NCBI RefSeq assembly: GCF_018457175.1
Contig: NZ_JAGFNU010000017.1
Location: 1 to 41,990 of the forward strand
Length of the DNA stretch: 41,990 bases
Source of the DNA: Pseudohalocynthiibacter aestuariivivens
Lineage (GTDB): Bacteria; Pseudomonadota; Alphaproteobacteria; Rhodobacterales; Rhodobacteraceae
Direction: 5' to 3'
Shown: one piece after another, positions 1 to 9,005 of the stretch
Layout of the letters: the number at the start of each line of letters is the position of its first letter
How positions within the stretch are numbered: the stretch's first letter is position 1
Made by a program: the position numbers and the translations under genes
The notes under the pieces: generated by a model
What the model was told of the DNA's origin: nothing
The model's input: only the letters and a program-made list of their open reading frames with translations
Databases searched by the model: none

Positions 1-147
1 AATATCAAACCCGGCCGAGCTTTTGATAAAGCCAAAGCCGGTGTTCATGCCGCGCACTTCAAGGTTATGGGCGGTGTTGGCGACCAGATACCACATCAGC
101 CAGCCAAAAATCCCGGCGGTCAGAAGTGTCTGACTTGAGCGCGTGTG
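1..147 (-). pseudogene. Amino-acid ABC permease (AapQ-like), 5' end lost
   Basis: The minus strand reads from about 147 towards the left edge as a membrane segment (QTLLTAGIFGW.. then LMWYLVANTAHNLE) followed by RGMNTGFGFIKSSAGFDI. This matches the N-terminal region of the general L-amino-acid permease AapQ, whose family carries NLE.RGI.TGFGFL..AGF after its first membrane helix. The usual 15-25 residues before this helix are absent: reading upstream, the frame meets a TAA stop about 4 codons before the conserved part, and no start codon or ribosome site is seen. The rest of the gene lies outside the window. I infer that the 5' end was removed by the rearrangement that left IS6 and IS3 fragments directly to its right. 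Whether the downstream part is intact cannot be judged. Confidence 0.6.
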
Positions 148-299
148 TTATTGACGGCTAAATGGGAGGTGTCACGATTTAGGTAATAAATGCGTTTGAA
201 TCGGGCGTGAGCCGAGAATACCTATACGATTGAAACGCGAATTTGGGTAGCCAAAGGAATTCCAACTCGCCTCAATTTCCCAACTCAGGCAATTCGTTA

Positions 300-579
300 G
301 ACCACACAAAGATCGCACCACTTGGCAAGAGGGTGGCAAAATATTGGAACAAACCGTTCCACCAAAGCCACCGGCCTGGTGGCTGATGTCGATCCCGCGT
401 TCGTGTCGCCGGTTTTCAGTGTTGTGTAACGATAGTGGGAAGCGGGCATAGAACGTCACCGCCAGAAGGGTTGCTTCAAGTGACGCTTTGCCGGAGTGAA
501 ATGTGCTGCATGTGCTCGTGCCCAAGGTTACGAAATCACTTGATCCGCCTGAAGCAAGTTTCTTCTGATAGCACTCCAT
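300..579 (-). pseudogene. IS6-family transposase remnant
   Basis: The stretch LEATLLAVTFYARFPLSLHN followed by ..ERGIDISHQ (minus strand, about 483 down to 369) resembles the N-terminal part of IS6/IS26-type transposases (pattern: ILLAVRWYxRYPLSYRD, then LAERGIxVxH). After this the expected WWNRFxPxF motif appears only in a different frame (VERFVPIF, near 360), so the copy is frameshifted. No DDE catalytic core is present and the similarity fades before position 250. This is a short dead copy; the assignment rests on pattern memory only. Confidence 0.45.
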
Positions 580-582
580 AAA

Positions 583-684
583 TGGCTATGGACTTACAAC
601 AACGAACGACCGAGCATGGGTGTAGATGGGATCGTTCTGATCATGAAATTGAGAAACTGTGGTTTTATAGCTGATCCCCACTGA
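583..684 (+). pseudogene. IS3-family OrfB C-terminal remnant
   Basis: The plus strand reads WLWTYNNERPSMGVDGI and then ends in a TGA at 682-684. WxWTYNxERPxMGxGGITPAQKL is the typical C-terminal tail of IS3-family OrfB integrase-like transposases. Only about 33 codons remain, with no upstream core domain, and the usual TPAQKL is altered. It touches the IS6 remnant on its left and is followed by about 95 bp before the PHP gene. Confidence 0.6.
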
Positions 685-779
685 AGATGGAGGGACAACC
701 TGAACTCAGGCCGATTTGTGCAGTAACGCCGTCCATATATGACATTTTATAATAAGCACCCGCTTTCAAAGGTAAATTA

Positions 780-1715
780 ATGAAAAACATATCACCTTTC
801 TCTTTGCCGGGGCGTTTCTGGCGCGGCAATCTCCATACACATTCGACACTTTCTGACGGAGCTTTACCCATAGAGAGTGTGGTCGAAGCATACAAGAATG
901 CCGGCTATGATTTTCTCATGATGTCGGAGCATTTTGTTGAACAAATTAAATGGCCGATGGCTGATACGCGAAGTATGCGCTCAAACAGTTTTACAACAAT
1001 ACTCGGGGCTGAGTTGCACGCGCCTAAAACAAGCGTCGGGGAGCTATGGCACATACTTGCTGCCGGTCTCCCACTGGATTTTGAACCGTGCGGTGACGAG
1101 GAAACAGGCCCTGAAATTGCTCGTAGAGCAGTTGAAGCGGGTGCTTTTGTTGCTATCGCACATCCGGCATGGTCACAGTTCACAATGGAAGATGCGCGCA
1201 ATATCAATGTGGCTCAAGCGGTGGAAATATACAATCATGGCAGTGCGGTTCAAACCGACCGGGGTGAAGGTTGATATTTGCTTGACCAAATGGCAAATGA
1301 AGGAAAACGCCTCACTGCTTATGCAGCTGATGATGCTCATTTTTCAAGTGGCCATGATGATGCTTTTGGCGGTTGGGTTCATGTGAAAGCGGAAAGCCTG
1401 GAACCTGACGATTTGCTCAATGCGCTCAAATTAGGAAACTACTACTCCAGCCAAGGCCCGCAAATCCATTCTCTGTCCATTTCCGAAGATCAGATCAATA
1501 TTGAGTGCTCGCCCGTAGATTCTATTTCCGTTGTCGGCGGCACATCGCGTTCCGTTAAATCACACGGCAAATCCATTACCCGTGCAACGCTCAATCTTGC
1601 TGACCTTGACGTCGGTTGGCTGGTGCCGGATCGAAGCCCGTGGTTGCGCGTGACGATAATCGACGGAGCAGGCAAACGTGCTTGGACTAATCCCATATGG
1701 CAAGACGAACTTTAA
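780..1715 (+). pseudogene. PHP-domain metal-dependent phosphoesterase, interrupted by in-frame TGA
   Basis: The first half (164 codons from ATG 780, preceded by AAAGG) has the PHP signature GNLHTHSTLSDG, then MMSEHF and AIAHPAW. These are the metal-binding His/Asp motifs of the PHP phosphoesterase family (DNA polymerase III alpha N-terminal-like, histidinol-phosphatase-like). A TGA at 1272-1274 ends it after TDRGEG, but the same frame continues without loss as YLLDQMANEGKRLTAYAADDAHF to a TAA at 1715. The joined reading is about 311 codons, a normal length. The third metal motif (DDAHF) lies after the stop, so the short product should lack part of the active site. The simplest explanation is TGG (Trp) changed to TGA. 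A restart at TTG 1278 has no visible ribosome site. Readthrough cannot be excluded from sequence alone. Confidence 0.8.
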
Positions 1716-2341
1716 CGACGGCATTCAAAGAAGAAACTCTTGGATGCCATCTGGATTTTTTGCGTCAAGAGTTCCTGACACCCGATCATCGAATTTCTTC
1801 AGGGTTTAGAATGGGACGAGACAACGCGACATGAAACCTGGATTATCTACTGCTTCGGTGCCGAAGACACGCCTTACGTCTGTGCGGAGAACCGGGAGAC
1901 CGGGGACGACATGGACATGATTGAAGGGCATGGCGTGAGGGGTGGGCGAGCAGTAGCAGGAGTCCTACAAAGCTTGGAGTGCAGTGGTTGCCTGAACATG
2001 AAGCGGGCATTGATTGCACCACACCCAAGGCGCTCTCGCGGGGCATTTTCTTTAACCTCTCTGGTTTGGGAAGACGAAGAAGTTCATGGCCAAGGATTGA
2101 CGTAGATACAGTGAAAATTGCGGATACTTAGACACACTGAAGTGGCTGGCCACGTCGCCAGGGCAGGGCGAAATTTATGGTGTCAGCCGTTCAAGCATCT
2201 ACCGGTGGCGCCAAAGCTAATTCAGTTACTTAATCCAACGAGATTTGTACGGGTTTCTGAGGCGAACATCTGAATTCTCGGATCTCCTGTTGAACGTAAT
2301 TTGCCGCGTAAGTTCCATATTTCTTATTTTATTTCGCTTAC
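1716..2341. other. Gene-poor stretch with unrecognised open frame and short HTH-like fragment
   Basis: No intact gene is recognised here. On the plus strand one frame is open from 1779 to a TAG at 2105 (about 108 codons, reading FLQGLEWDETTRHETWIIYC in its first part) without a start codon before 1911. It may be a truncated gene of unknown type. Around 2170-2219 the plus strand reads EIYGVSRSSIYRWRQS and stops, which looks like a helix-turn-helix fragment of a transposase or recombinase; it is too short to classify. The remaining part up to the thiolase stop shows nothing I can name. Confidence 0.4.
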
Positions 2342-3520
2342 CTAACAGAGAACCTCGAACAACGCAGCGGCACCCATGCCCCAACCGACGCACATGCTCA
2401 CGACAGCCAGTTTCGCGTTGCGACGTTTCCCTTCCAGCAAAACATGCCCGGTCATACGCGCGCCGCTCATCCCATAGGGGTGACCGATAGAGATAGCGCC
2501 GCCGTTGACATTGAGCCGATCAGGATCGATTTCAAGTTTCTCACGACAATAGAGAAGCTGTGAAGCGAAAGCTTCGTTGATTTCCCAAAGGTCGATGTCC
2601 TGCACCTTAAGAGCGTGCCGTTCAAGTAAACGCGGGATCGCAAGAACTGGACCAATGCCCATCTCTTCGGGTGCGCATCCTGCAACAGCCATGCCTCTGA
2701 AGATACCCAAGGGTTCCAGATTGCGCTGGGCCGCTTCGTTGGACGACATGATAACGCAGGCCGACGCCCCGTCTGACATCTGGCTGGCGTTGCCCGCAGT
2801 AACACAGTGATCTTCGCCCATAACCGGAGCAAGCCCCTGCAAAGCTTCAAGGGTAGTGCCCGGTCGGTTGCACTCATCCGCGCTAAGCATCACGGGTTCT
2901 TCGCACGTTTCACCTGTGGCGTTATCCTTGACCGACTTCATTGTTTTGACGGGAATTATCTCATTGTCAAAGAGGCCAGTTGCTTGGGCTTTGGCCGTTC
3001 TTTGTTGGCTTGAAAGTGCATATTCGTCCTGCGCTTCGCGGCTGATATCATAGCGTTTCGCGACAACCTCGGCAGTTTCAAGCATGGGTATATAATAGTT
3101 ATCTGCCACCGATCTGATTTTATATCGGTGCCCGTTCCATTTGTCGTTCTGAACCAGAGAAATGCTGTCCACACCTCCTGCAAGGGTAACATCGACACCT
3201 TCATGCATTACCTGATGTGCGGCGGTGGCGATGGCTGAAAGCCCGCTGGCGCACTGCCGGTCGATTGTTGCGGCAGCGATCGTATCAGGCAAGCCCGCAG
3301 CAAAAACCGCATGACGGGCTGCATTGATACCTGTGGTGCCTTGGGTCAGCGCACACCCCATGGTGAAATCTTCAATCTCACCCCCTTCCAGCCAAGCACG
3401 CGTCACCGCCGCGCGTATCGCATGCGCCGCCAAAACAGGCCCCTGAGTATTGTTGAAGGCTCCCCTATAGGCTTTGCCAAGAGGTGTTCGAGCGGTGGAA
3501 ACGATGACAGCTTCGCGCAT
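2342..3520 (-). CDS. Acetyl-CoA C-acyltransferase (thiolase)
   Basis: A 392-residue thiolase, which cleaves 3-oxoacyl-CoA with CoA to acetyl-CoA plus a shortened acyl-CoA (or the reverse). The N-terminus [20 protein letters not shown] is typical, the nucleophilic cysteine is C90 in [10 protein letters not shown], and the C-terminal catalytic set is present: [16 protein letters not shown] (His) and the second cysteine in [11 protein letters not shown]. Length matches the family. I take ATG 3520 as the start because it opens the conserved N-terminus and is preceded by GAAAGGG; an 11-codon extension is possible but unneeded. It is the last gene of the leftward operon, 11 bp after the M20 deacylase. 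Next to a CoA-transferase it probably performs the final thiolysis of an imported compound's 3-oxo acid. The exact substrate is not readable; PcaF-, FadA- and AtoB-like roles are all possible. Confidence 0.92.
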   Translation of the reverse strand: MREAVIVSTARTPLGKAYRGAFNNTQGPVLAAHAIRAAVTRAWLEGGEIEDFTMGCALTQGTTGINAARHAVFAAGLPDTIAAATIDRQCASGLSAIATAAHQVMHEGVDVTLAGGVDSISLVQNDKWNGHRYKIRSVADNYYIPMLETAEVVAKRYDISREAQDEYALSSQQRTAKAQATGLFDNEIIPVKTMKSVKDNATGETCEEPVMLSADECNRPGTTLEALQGLAPVMGEDHCVTAGNASQMSDGASACVIMSSNEAAQRNLEPLGIFRGMAVAGCAPEEMGIGPVLAIPRLLERHALKVQDIDLWEINEAFASQLLYCREKLEIDPDRLNVNGGAISIGHPYGMSGARMTGHVLLEGKRRNAKLAVVSMCVGWGMGAAALFEVLC

Positions 3521-3531
3521 TTCAGACCCTT

Positions 3532-4824
3532 TCAGAGTTTTTCCAGACCGCACCAGTCGGCGATAAACAGCGCTGTTGTTTGGGTAATACGGCGCACGGA
3601 TTCAAGATCGACGCGTTCATTGAAGCCATGAATTGATTCAGCCGCAGGTCCATAAACCAAGGAAGGGGTGTCTGCATAAAGCCCGAAGAACCGCCCATCG
3701 GTGGTGGCTGTGATCGGGGCCATATTCAAAGCGTTGCCTGTGACTAAGTGATGGGCATTTTCGAGTTTTGAGATAGCCTGACGCGCTGAGGCGACCTTGT
3801 GGTCCTTCAAGGCGTAACCTTCGGCGTGAAAACCATGATAAACAATCTCGGGCTTGTTGTTTCGCAGGAAAGAATGCCCCTGCGCAGCCTCTATCAGCAC
3901 CTCTTCGATTTCGCGCTTAGCGTCGTCAATGCTTTGGCCAGGGAACAGGCCCATTCGAACGTCAAATACGCACCATGCCGGGACAGAGCTTGTCCAGTCG
4001 CCACCTTCAATCTTGCCAACATTCAAGTTCAGCGCATGTTCATGATTGCAATATTGGGCGTGCCTGAATTGCGGTTCATTCCAGCGTGCTTCCATTTTGT
4101 GAAGCGCATCAATCAGCGGAATCGCAGCCTCGATCGCGTTAGAACCACTTCCGGCGTAGGCAACGTGCACAGGAATGCCCTTGAGATGCACCTGAAACCA
4201 AAGGACCCCCAGTTGTGCACTGACGAGCTGTTCATCGAATGGTTCAGGGATAAGCGCGGCATCCGCTTTGTAGCCGCGCTGCAAGCACGCCAACGCACCG
4301 TTTCCGGTGCATTCTTCCTCGACAACCGACTGAAAATGCACATTAGCCGCCGGGACGTAACCGATTTCGCGCAGCGCATCCAATGCGAACAGATTGCTTG
4401 CCAGTCCGGCTTTCATGTCACCGGTACCACGACCATACATCCAACCATCGTCTACGCGGGGTGAGAAAGGTGGCGTGTCCCACATATCTAGCGGCCCTTC
4501 AGGAACCACGTCGATATGGCCGTTCAGGATAAGGCTTTTACCTTTATTGGTCGTACTTTTATGTGTGCCAACAACGTTCACCGCATCGTCATAGTTGCCG
4601 ATGACCGGAGAAAAGCCGGGCAGGTGGCAAATATCTTCGACCTCTATATTCCAGCGGTCGACGTCATACCCTCGATTCCGCAGCTCATTTGCCATGAAAT
4701 CCTGTGCGGATTGTTCGTTGCCGCGTGTTGACGGATGACTGCTGAGTTCAGAAAGAAACTCGATTTCGCTATCAAATAACGTATCAACCGCGTTCAGGAT
4801 TGCGGATTTTTCTAAGGCTTCCAT
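3532..4824 (-). CDS. M20-family deacylase/peptidase (ArgE/DapE-like)
   Basis: A 430-residue zinc amidohydrolase of the M20 family (ArgE, DapE, ACY1), which removes acyl or aminoacyl groups from an amino compound. Visible are the first metal ligand H103 with D105 in [10 protein letters not shown], the bridging Asp D136 in [10 protein letters not shown], and the catalytic/metal glutamates 169-171 in [10 protein letters not shown]; the dimerisation lid lies between about 200 and 310. The start ATG 4824 is preceded by GGGAAAGA; the longer frame from 4881 would run into the CoA-transferase B gene. It follows subunit B by 13 bp in the same operon. In this context it may strip an N-acyl group or open an amide intermediate before transamination. 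This is inference; substrate specificity in M20 enzymes cannot be predicted from motifs. Confidence 0.88.
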   Translation of the reverse strand: MEALEKSAILNAVDTLFDSEIEFLSELSSHPSTRGNEQSAQDFMANELRNRGYDVDRWNIEVEDICHLPGFSPVIGNYDDAVNVVGTHKSTTNKGKSLILNGHIDVVPEGPLDMWDTPPFSPRVDDGWMYGRGTGDMKAGLASNLFALDALREIGYVPAANVHFQSVVEEECTGNGALACLQRGYKADAALIPEPFDEQLVSAQLGVLWFQVHLKGIPVHVAYAGSGSNAIEAAIPLIDALHKMEARWNEPQFRHAQYCNHEHALNLNVGKIEGGDWTSSVPAWCVFDVRMGLFPGQSIDDAKREIEEVLIEAAQGHSFLRNNKPEIVYHGFHAEGYALKDHKVASARQAISKLENAHHLVTGNALNMAPITATTDGRFFGLYADTPSLVYGPAAESIHGFNERVDLESVRRITQTTALFIADWCGLEKL

Positions 4825-4837
4825 TGGTCTTTCCCGA

Positions 4838-5497
4838 TTAGAACGTAGGCAGTGGAGCGCTTGGGATGGTGAGATCAGCACCGGTGGCGTTCACGACGTC
4901 CTCGACAGAAACACCCTCAGCGATCTCCTTTAGGATCAGGCCTTCCGAGGTGATGTCACAGACGGCCATGTCAGTGTAAATTCGATCCACACAGTTGATT
5001 GCGGTCAGGGGCAATGTGCAGCGCTCAAGTATTTTTGGGTTCCCGTGCTTGTCGGTATGGGTGGTGATCACACCCACTTTACGCGCCTTTTGCGCCAGTT
5101 CAATTGCACCGCCAACCCCCGCTGCAAAACGTCCTGGAATGATCCAATTCGCAAGATCCCCGTTGGCTGCCACTTCGAAGGCGCCCAGAAGTGTCAGGTC
5201 AAGCCGTCCGCTACGCACCAGTGCGAAAGAGACCGCGCTATCGAAATAGGAAGCCCCTGGAACTGGTGAAATATAAGCGCCACCCGCGTCAATCAGATTG
5301 CGGTCTGCCTTGTCTTTCGTCACAAGCGCACCAACACCGGCAATGCCGTTTTCAGAATGCAGGCAAACGGGCAAATCCTTGGAAACATAGGTCATCACCT
5401 GTGTCGGCAGTCCAATCCCCAGATTGACGGTCATGCCTGCCTCAATATCTTTCGCTGCGCGGCGCAGCATCCGTTCCTTAGCGTTCAACAATGCCAT
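4838..5497 (-). CDS. 3-oxoacid-type CoA-transferase, subunit B
   Basis: A 219-residue beta subunit of a family I CoA-transferase (ScoB/AtoA/PcaJ type), which moves CoA from a donor such as succinyl-CoA to a 3-oxo acid. The catalytic glutamate is E49 in HSENGIAGVG, following GIGLPTQV; the C-terminal DGLxL-type strand reads TSEGLILKEIAEGV. Start ATG 5497 (MALLNAKERM) is chosen because the motif spacing fits the family; the open frame extends upstream only inside subunit A. It overlaps the 3' end of subunit A by 20 nt, indicating coupled translation. Its partner and the thiolase in the same operon make a 3-oxo acid the likely intermediate. Acetoacetate, 3-oxoadipate and others remain possible. 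Confidence 0.92.
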   Translation of the reverse strand: MALLNAKERMLRRAAKDIEAGMTVNLGIGLPTQVMTYVSKDLPVCLHSENGIAGVGALVTKDKADRNLIDAGGAYISPVPGASYFDSAVSFALVRSGRLDLTLLGAFEVAANGDLANWIIPGRFAAGVGGAIELAQKARKVGVITTHTDKHGNPKILERCTLPLTAINCVDRIYTDMAVCDITSEGLILKEIAEGVSVEDVVNATGADLTIPSAPLPTF

Positions 5498-6170
5498 AGA
5501 CCTCCGGCAGATCTGGTAAAGCCACGACGTGGTCGACAAAGGGGGCAGGGGTTTGCACATGCCCTGGATCTATCTTTCCAAGAGGCACCACCCTTTCCGC
5601 CTCGGCAATAGTGCAGCGGGCTGCCATTGCAATCAGCGGATTGAAATTCCTTGCTGTTGCGTTAAAGGTCAGGTTCCCAAATGGGTCAGCCGTATCCGCA
5701 TGTACAAGCGCGAAGTCTGCTTTCAGGGCAGGTTCGAAAATTCCTTCTTTCCCTTCAAAAGTAACACGTTGTTTACCTTCGGCAAGAGGGGTACCCATCC
5801 CGATATCTGTCACAAATCCCATCAGACCGGCGCCCGCGACACGGATGCGTTCAGCCAAAATGCCCTGTGCAACGAATTCTACCTCTATCAGGCCTTCGTT
5901 CATTAGTCGCACGGCGTTGGGATTTAGCCCGATGTGGCTGGTGATAAGCTTTTTGACCTGTCCTGATTGCAGCAACCAGTCGACACCCATGCCAGCCTCG
6001 TTGCTATCATTCTTGATAATGGTCAAGTTTTTCTGGCCCTGTCTAACCAGTTCCTCAATCAGACAGAATGGTGAGCCGGGCACCCCAAAGCCACCGACCA
6101 TGATACTGGCCCCATCCGGGATCAGGGTGATGACGCCTGCCATGTCGGTGGTTTTGTCGGGCATCGGCAT
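5478..6170 (-). CDS. 3-oxoacid-type CoA-transferase, subunit A
   Basis: A 230-residue alpha subunit of the family I CoA-transferase. The CoA-binding glycine motif is VGGFGVPGSP near residues 31-40, followed by LTIIKNDSNEAGMGVDWLL and the GMGTPLAEGK segment, as in ScoA/AtoD/PcaI. The start ATG 6170 shares one base with the TGA stop of the upstream aminotransferase; a second ATG six bases on is also possible. Together with subunit B it should form the heterotetrameric enzyme that activates the keto acid produced by the upstream aminotransferase. The arrangement aminotransferase-CoA-transferase-deacylase-thiolase argues for a dedicated catabolic route rather than ketone-body use, but that is inference. 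Confidence 0.92.
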   Translation of the reverse strand: MPMPDKTTDMAGVITLIPDGASIMVGGFGVPGSPFCLIEELVRQGQKNLTIIKNDSNEAGMGVDWLLQSGQVKKLITSHIGLNPNAVRLMNEGLIEVEFVAQGILAERIRVAGAGLMGFVTDIGMGTPLAEGKQRVTFEGKEGIFEPALKADFALVHADTADPFGNLTFNATARNFNPLIAMAARCTIAEAERVVPLGKIDPGHVQTPAPFVDHVVALPDLPEVYGIVER

Positions 6171-7528
6171 CAGACATTCACCGGCAGGTTCATCTCGGCA
6201 GCCATCGAATCAAGGCTTTCGATTAGGGTTGCTGTGATTTCATCGATTTGAGGCCGGTTTATGATCAAAGGCGGGCAGACAAGAAAGTGGTCACCCTCAA
6301 TCCCGCCACGTGTACGGCGTGAGTAGATGATCAAGCCGCGTTCATAAGCGAGATCGACCAGCCTGTTGTAAGCGTTAAGGCCCTTGGGCAAAGGCACCAT
6401 GGTTTCGCGGTCAGAAACCAGCTCAAACGCAAGCAAAAGACCTTTGCCGCGTACATCCCCGATGAACGGATATCGATCCATTAGGGTGGTAAGCTCACTT
6501 TTCAGGATCTCACCCATAGCCGCTGCATTTGTGATCAGATCCAGTCTCTGAAGCTCTGTCAAAACGGCAGTCCCGGCAGCGCAGGCAAGCGGATTACCTG
6601 CGTAGGTAAAGCCGTGCAGGAAGCCACCCGCGTCCAGTACCGCATCAACAATGTCAGATTTTGCAACCATGGCACCAAGCGGTGAATATCCAGCGGCAAA
6701 CCCCTTGGACAGGGCCACGATATCAGGTGTGATTCCCCAATGCTCTGAAGCCACAAATTTACCCGTGCGACCAGCGCCGGTCATAACCTCGTCGTAGATC
6801 AGCAAAATGCCAAATTCGTCGCAGATTTCGCGGATACGGCCGTAGTAGCTGTCGGGTGCCACCAAGGCCCCGGTAGAGGCGCCGCCAATGGGCTCCATGA
6901 TAAAAGCCAACACAGTTTCCGGGCCCTGCGCAATGATTTCGTCCCGCAGCATCTCAGCGTATTTCAACCCGCGAGCTTCGTCATCCAGATTGTCTTGATC
7001 CAGATAGCACAGGGGCGCCGGAATCTTCGGCATCTCTCGCATCATAGGAGCAAAAGGCTTGGTAAGGGGGTCATACCCGGTTAGTGCGACGGCCCCCAAT
7101 GTGCCCCCGTGGTACGACGGAAAGCGAGAGATTACTTTCCAGCGTTTATCATTGCCCTGTGTGATCGCATACTGACGCGCAAGCTTAACAGAACTTTCCA
7201 CAGCTTCCGATCCGCCGGAAACAAAAAACACACGGTCCAACCCTTCGGGCATCAATTCAGCCGTCATCCGGGCAAGTTTTTCGGCAGGTTCGTTTTGAAA
7301 ATGCAGACGGTAGCCAAATGAAGATTTATCCAACTGTTTCTTCATCGCCTCGATCACGCGGGGGTTGGAGTGGCCGATGTTGCTGACCATAGCCCCGCTT
7401 GACCCATCAAGGTAGCGCTTGCCCGATGTGTCCCAAAGGTAAATCCCTTCAGCACGATCCAGCATCGGACGCGCGAGGCGCGACTGATAGAACAAATTCG
7501 ACGATCGTGTCATGTGCAGGTCTTTCAC
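6170..7528 (-). CDS. Class III PLP aminotransferase
   Basis: A 452-residue fold-type I, class III (omega-) aminotransferase. The PLP lysine is K275 in ALSKGFAAGYSPLGA, the pyridine-nitrogen aspartate is D246 in LIYDEVMTGAGRTG, and the phosphate-binding SGGSEAVESS and SYHGGTLGA segments are present. Such enzymes transaminate terminal or beta amino groups. The start is uncertain: GTG 7528 lies two bases past the ATPase stop, while ATG 7513 (MTRSSNLFY) gives 447 residues; both lack a strong ribosome site, suggesting translational coupling to the upstream gene. Being between the importer and the CoA-transferase, it probably removes the amino group of the imported substrate to give an oxo acid. 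It resembles but is clearly distinct from the second class III enzyme at 20761-22083. Confidence 0.92.
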   Translation of the reverse strand: MKDLHMTRSSNLFYQSRLARPMLDRAEGIYLWDTSGKRYLDGSSGAMVSNIGHSNPRVIEAMKKQLDKSSFGYRLHFQNEPAEKLARMTAELMPEGLDRVFFVSGGSEAVESSVKLARQYAITQGNDKRWKVISRFPSYHGGTLGAVALTGYDPLTKPFAPMMREMPKIPAPLCYLDQDNLDDEARGLKYAEMLRDEIIAQGPETVLAFIMEPIGGASTGALVAPDSYYGRIREICDEFGILLIYDEVMTGAGRTGKFVASEHWGITPDIVALSKGFAAGYSPLGAMVAKSDIVDAVLDAGGFLHGFTYAGNPLACAAGTAVLTELQRLDLITNAAAMGEILKSELTTLMDRYPFIGDVRGKGLLLAFELVSDRETMVPLPKGLNAYNRLVDLAYERGLIIYSRRTRGGIEGDHFLVCPPLIINRPQIDEITATLIESLDSMAAEMNLPVNV

Positions 7529-7529
7529 T

Positions 7530-8297
7530 TCAGTTCTGGCCTTGAAGGTGCTTTTTCAGAAAATCTTTTGTGCGGTCCTGGGTTGGATTGCGAAACACAA
7601 CATCCGGAGAGCCTTCCTCGACAACATATCCTTGGTCCATGAATAGAACACGGTCACAGACATCCTGCGCAAAGCCCATTTCATGGGTCACGATGATCAT
7701 CGTCATATGCTCTTCAGCAAGCTGTTTCATGACGAGGTTAACCTCTTCCACCAATTCGGGGTCGAGCGCGGACGTTGCCTCATCAAACAGCATCACTTTG
7801 GGTTTCATCGCGAGCGCGCGGGCAATGGCGACGCGTTGTTTCTGGCCACCCGAAAGCTGGCTGGGGTAGTAGTCAATCCTCTCCAGCATGCCGACGCGTT
7901 TCAGTTGCTCTTCAGCAAGTTCATTAACCTCTTTGTCGGAGAGACCTTTGAGCATCTTGGGCGCAAGCGTGATATTGCCGCGAACCGTTAAATGCGGAAA
8001 TAGGTTGAAGTGCTGGAACACCATGCCGATGTCTTGCCGAACCTGATTTACATGCTTTTCATATTGCCTAAATGGAAGGTCCTTGTTGATCTGCACCCCG
8101 TCAAGCCACACCTCACCCGAGGTCAACGGGTCAAGCTCATTTATCGCGCGCAGCAACGTAGATTTCCCTGAACCGCTAGGGCCAATAATGGCAACGATCT
8201 GGCCTTTTTCCACAGTCAGATTAATGTCTTTGAGTACTTCGAGCGCACCGAAGCTTTTTGCTGCGTTCCGGATTTCTATAAATGGGGCATCTGACAT
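7530..8297 (-). CDS. Polar amino-acid ABC importer, ATPase
   Basis: A 255-residue ABC ATPase of the GlnQ/HisP type that powers import across the inner membrane. Walker A is GPSGSGKST at residues 39-47, the Q-loop reads [17 protein letters not shown], the signature is LSGGQKQR, Walker B is [13 protein letters not shown], and the switch histidine is in [10 protein letters not shown]. Length and the short C-terminus are normal for the polar amino-acid transporter family. It follows the second permease by 21 bp in the leftward operon and its binding protein is encoded at the head of the same operon. Confidence 0.95.
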   Translation of the reverse strand: MSDAPFIEIRNAAKSFGALEVLKDINLTVEKGQIVAIIGPSGSGKSTLLRAINELDPLTSGEVWLDGVQINKDLPFRQYEKHVNQVRQDIGMVFQHFNLFPHLTVRGNITLAPKMLKGLSDKEVNELAEEQLKRVGMLERIDYYPSQLSGGQKQRVAIARALAMKPKVMLFDEATSALDPELVEEVNLVMKQLAEEHMTMIIVTHEMGFAQDVCDRVLFMDQGYVVEEGSPDVVFRNPTQDRTKDFLKKHLQGQN

Positions 8298-8318
8298 GAT
8301 CTGTCTCCTTGCTCGGGC

Positions 8319-8975
8319 CTAGCGTGACAACTGGATGTGGCGTTCGATCCGCCGCAAACCAGCTTCTAAAGCCAGGTTGATGAAGTAGTAACAAACCGCA
8401 GCCGTTACATAGAACTCGAAGGGCCGGAATGTACGCCCGATGGCCTGTTGCGCTGCAAGCGTTAGTTCAGCGACACCGATGACAGACACGAGGGCTGAAT
8501 CCTTCAGCAATGCGATCATGTTGTTTCCGATTGGCGGAATGACCGCGCGCACAGCTTGCGGAATAACGACCTTGCGCAGAGCCTGACCGCGACTCAGGCC
8601 CAGTGTTCTTGCAGCTTCATTCTGGCCCTTGTCGACGGCCAGAATGCTGGCTTGTATTAATTCTGAATTGTAGACGGCAAAATGCAGGCCCAACCCGACG
8701 ACCCCAGCCACAAAGGCAGGCAAGTCGATCCCGATCTGTATGAGGCCAAAATAAATCAGGAAGAGTTGAAGAAGCAGCGGTGTGCCCATGAACAACCAAG
8801 CGAACAACCGAAAGGGCAGGCGGACCAGCAAAGGACCATAGAGCGCAACAACTGCAAAAACGATCCCACCGAAAAAGCTAAGCAAGCCAGCAGCTATTGT
8901 TATAGCAACTGTCCATCCGACGCCGATGAAAATGACGTCGAAAAATTTTGGCACAACTGTAAAATCAAGCCCCAT
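8319..8975 (-). CDS. Polar amino-acid ABC importer, permease 2
   Basis: A 218-residue inner-membrane permease of the His/Glu/Gln/Arg/opine (HisM/GlnP) family. About five membrane helices can be read; the ATPase-coupling EAA loop is NEAARTLGLSRGQALRKVVIPQAVR, with the family's typical ARTLG and IPQA elements. It is followed by ALLKDSALVSVIGVAEL. It lies 30 bp after permease 1, with which it probably forms a heterodimer, because both are about 30% different in obvious segments but share the same architecture. Substrate class: polar or charged amino acids or similar small molecules. Confidence 0.93.
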   Translation of the reverse strand: MGLDFTVVPKFFDVIFIGVGWTVAITIAAGLLSFFGGIVFAVVALYGPLLVRLPFRLFAWLFMGTPLLLQLFLIYFGLIQIGIDLPAFVAGVVGLGLHFAVYNSELIQASILAVDKGQNEAARTLGLSRGQALRKVVIPQAVRAVIPPIGNNMIALLKDSALVSVIGVAELTLAAQQAIGRTFRPFEFYVTAAVCYYFINLALEAGLRRIERHIQLSR

Positions 8976-9005
8976 AGTGGTAGCTCCCGCTGTGGTTCAG
9001 AATAA

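Noticed and set aside
1272-1274. Selenocysteine at the PHP TGA
   Set aside because: The family has no Sec members known to me, the neighbouring residues suggest Trp, and no obvious SECIS-like hairpin follows.
3799-4464. 221-codon plus-strand frame
   Set aside because: It is antisense to the well-conserved M20 deacylase and has no recognisable domain.
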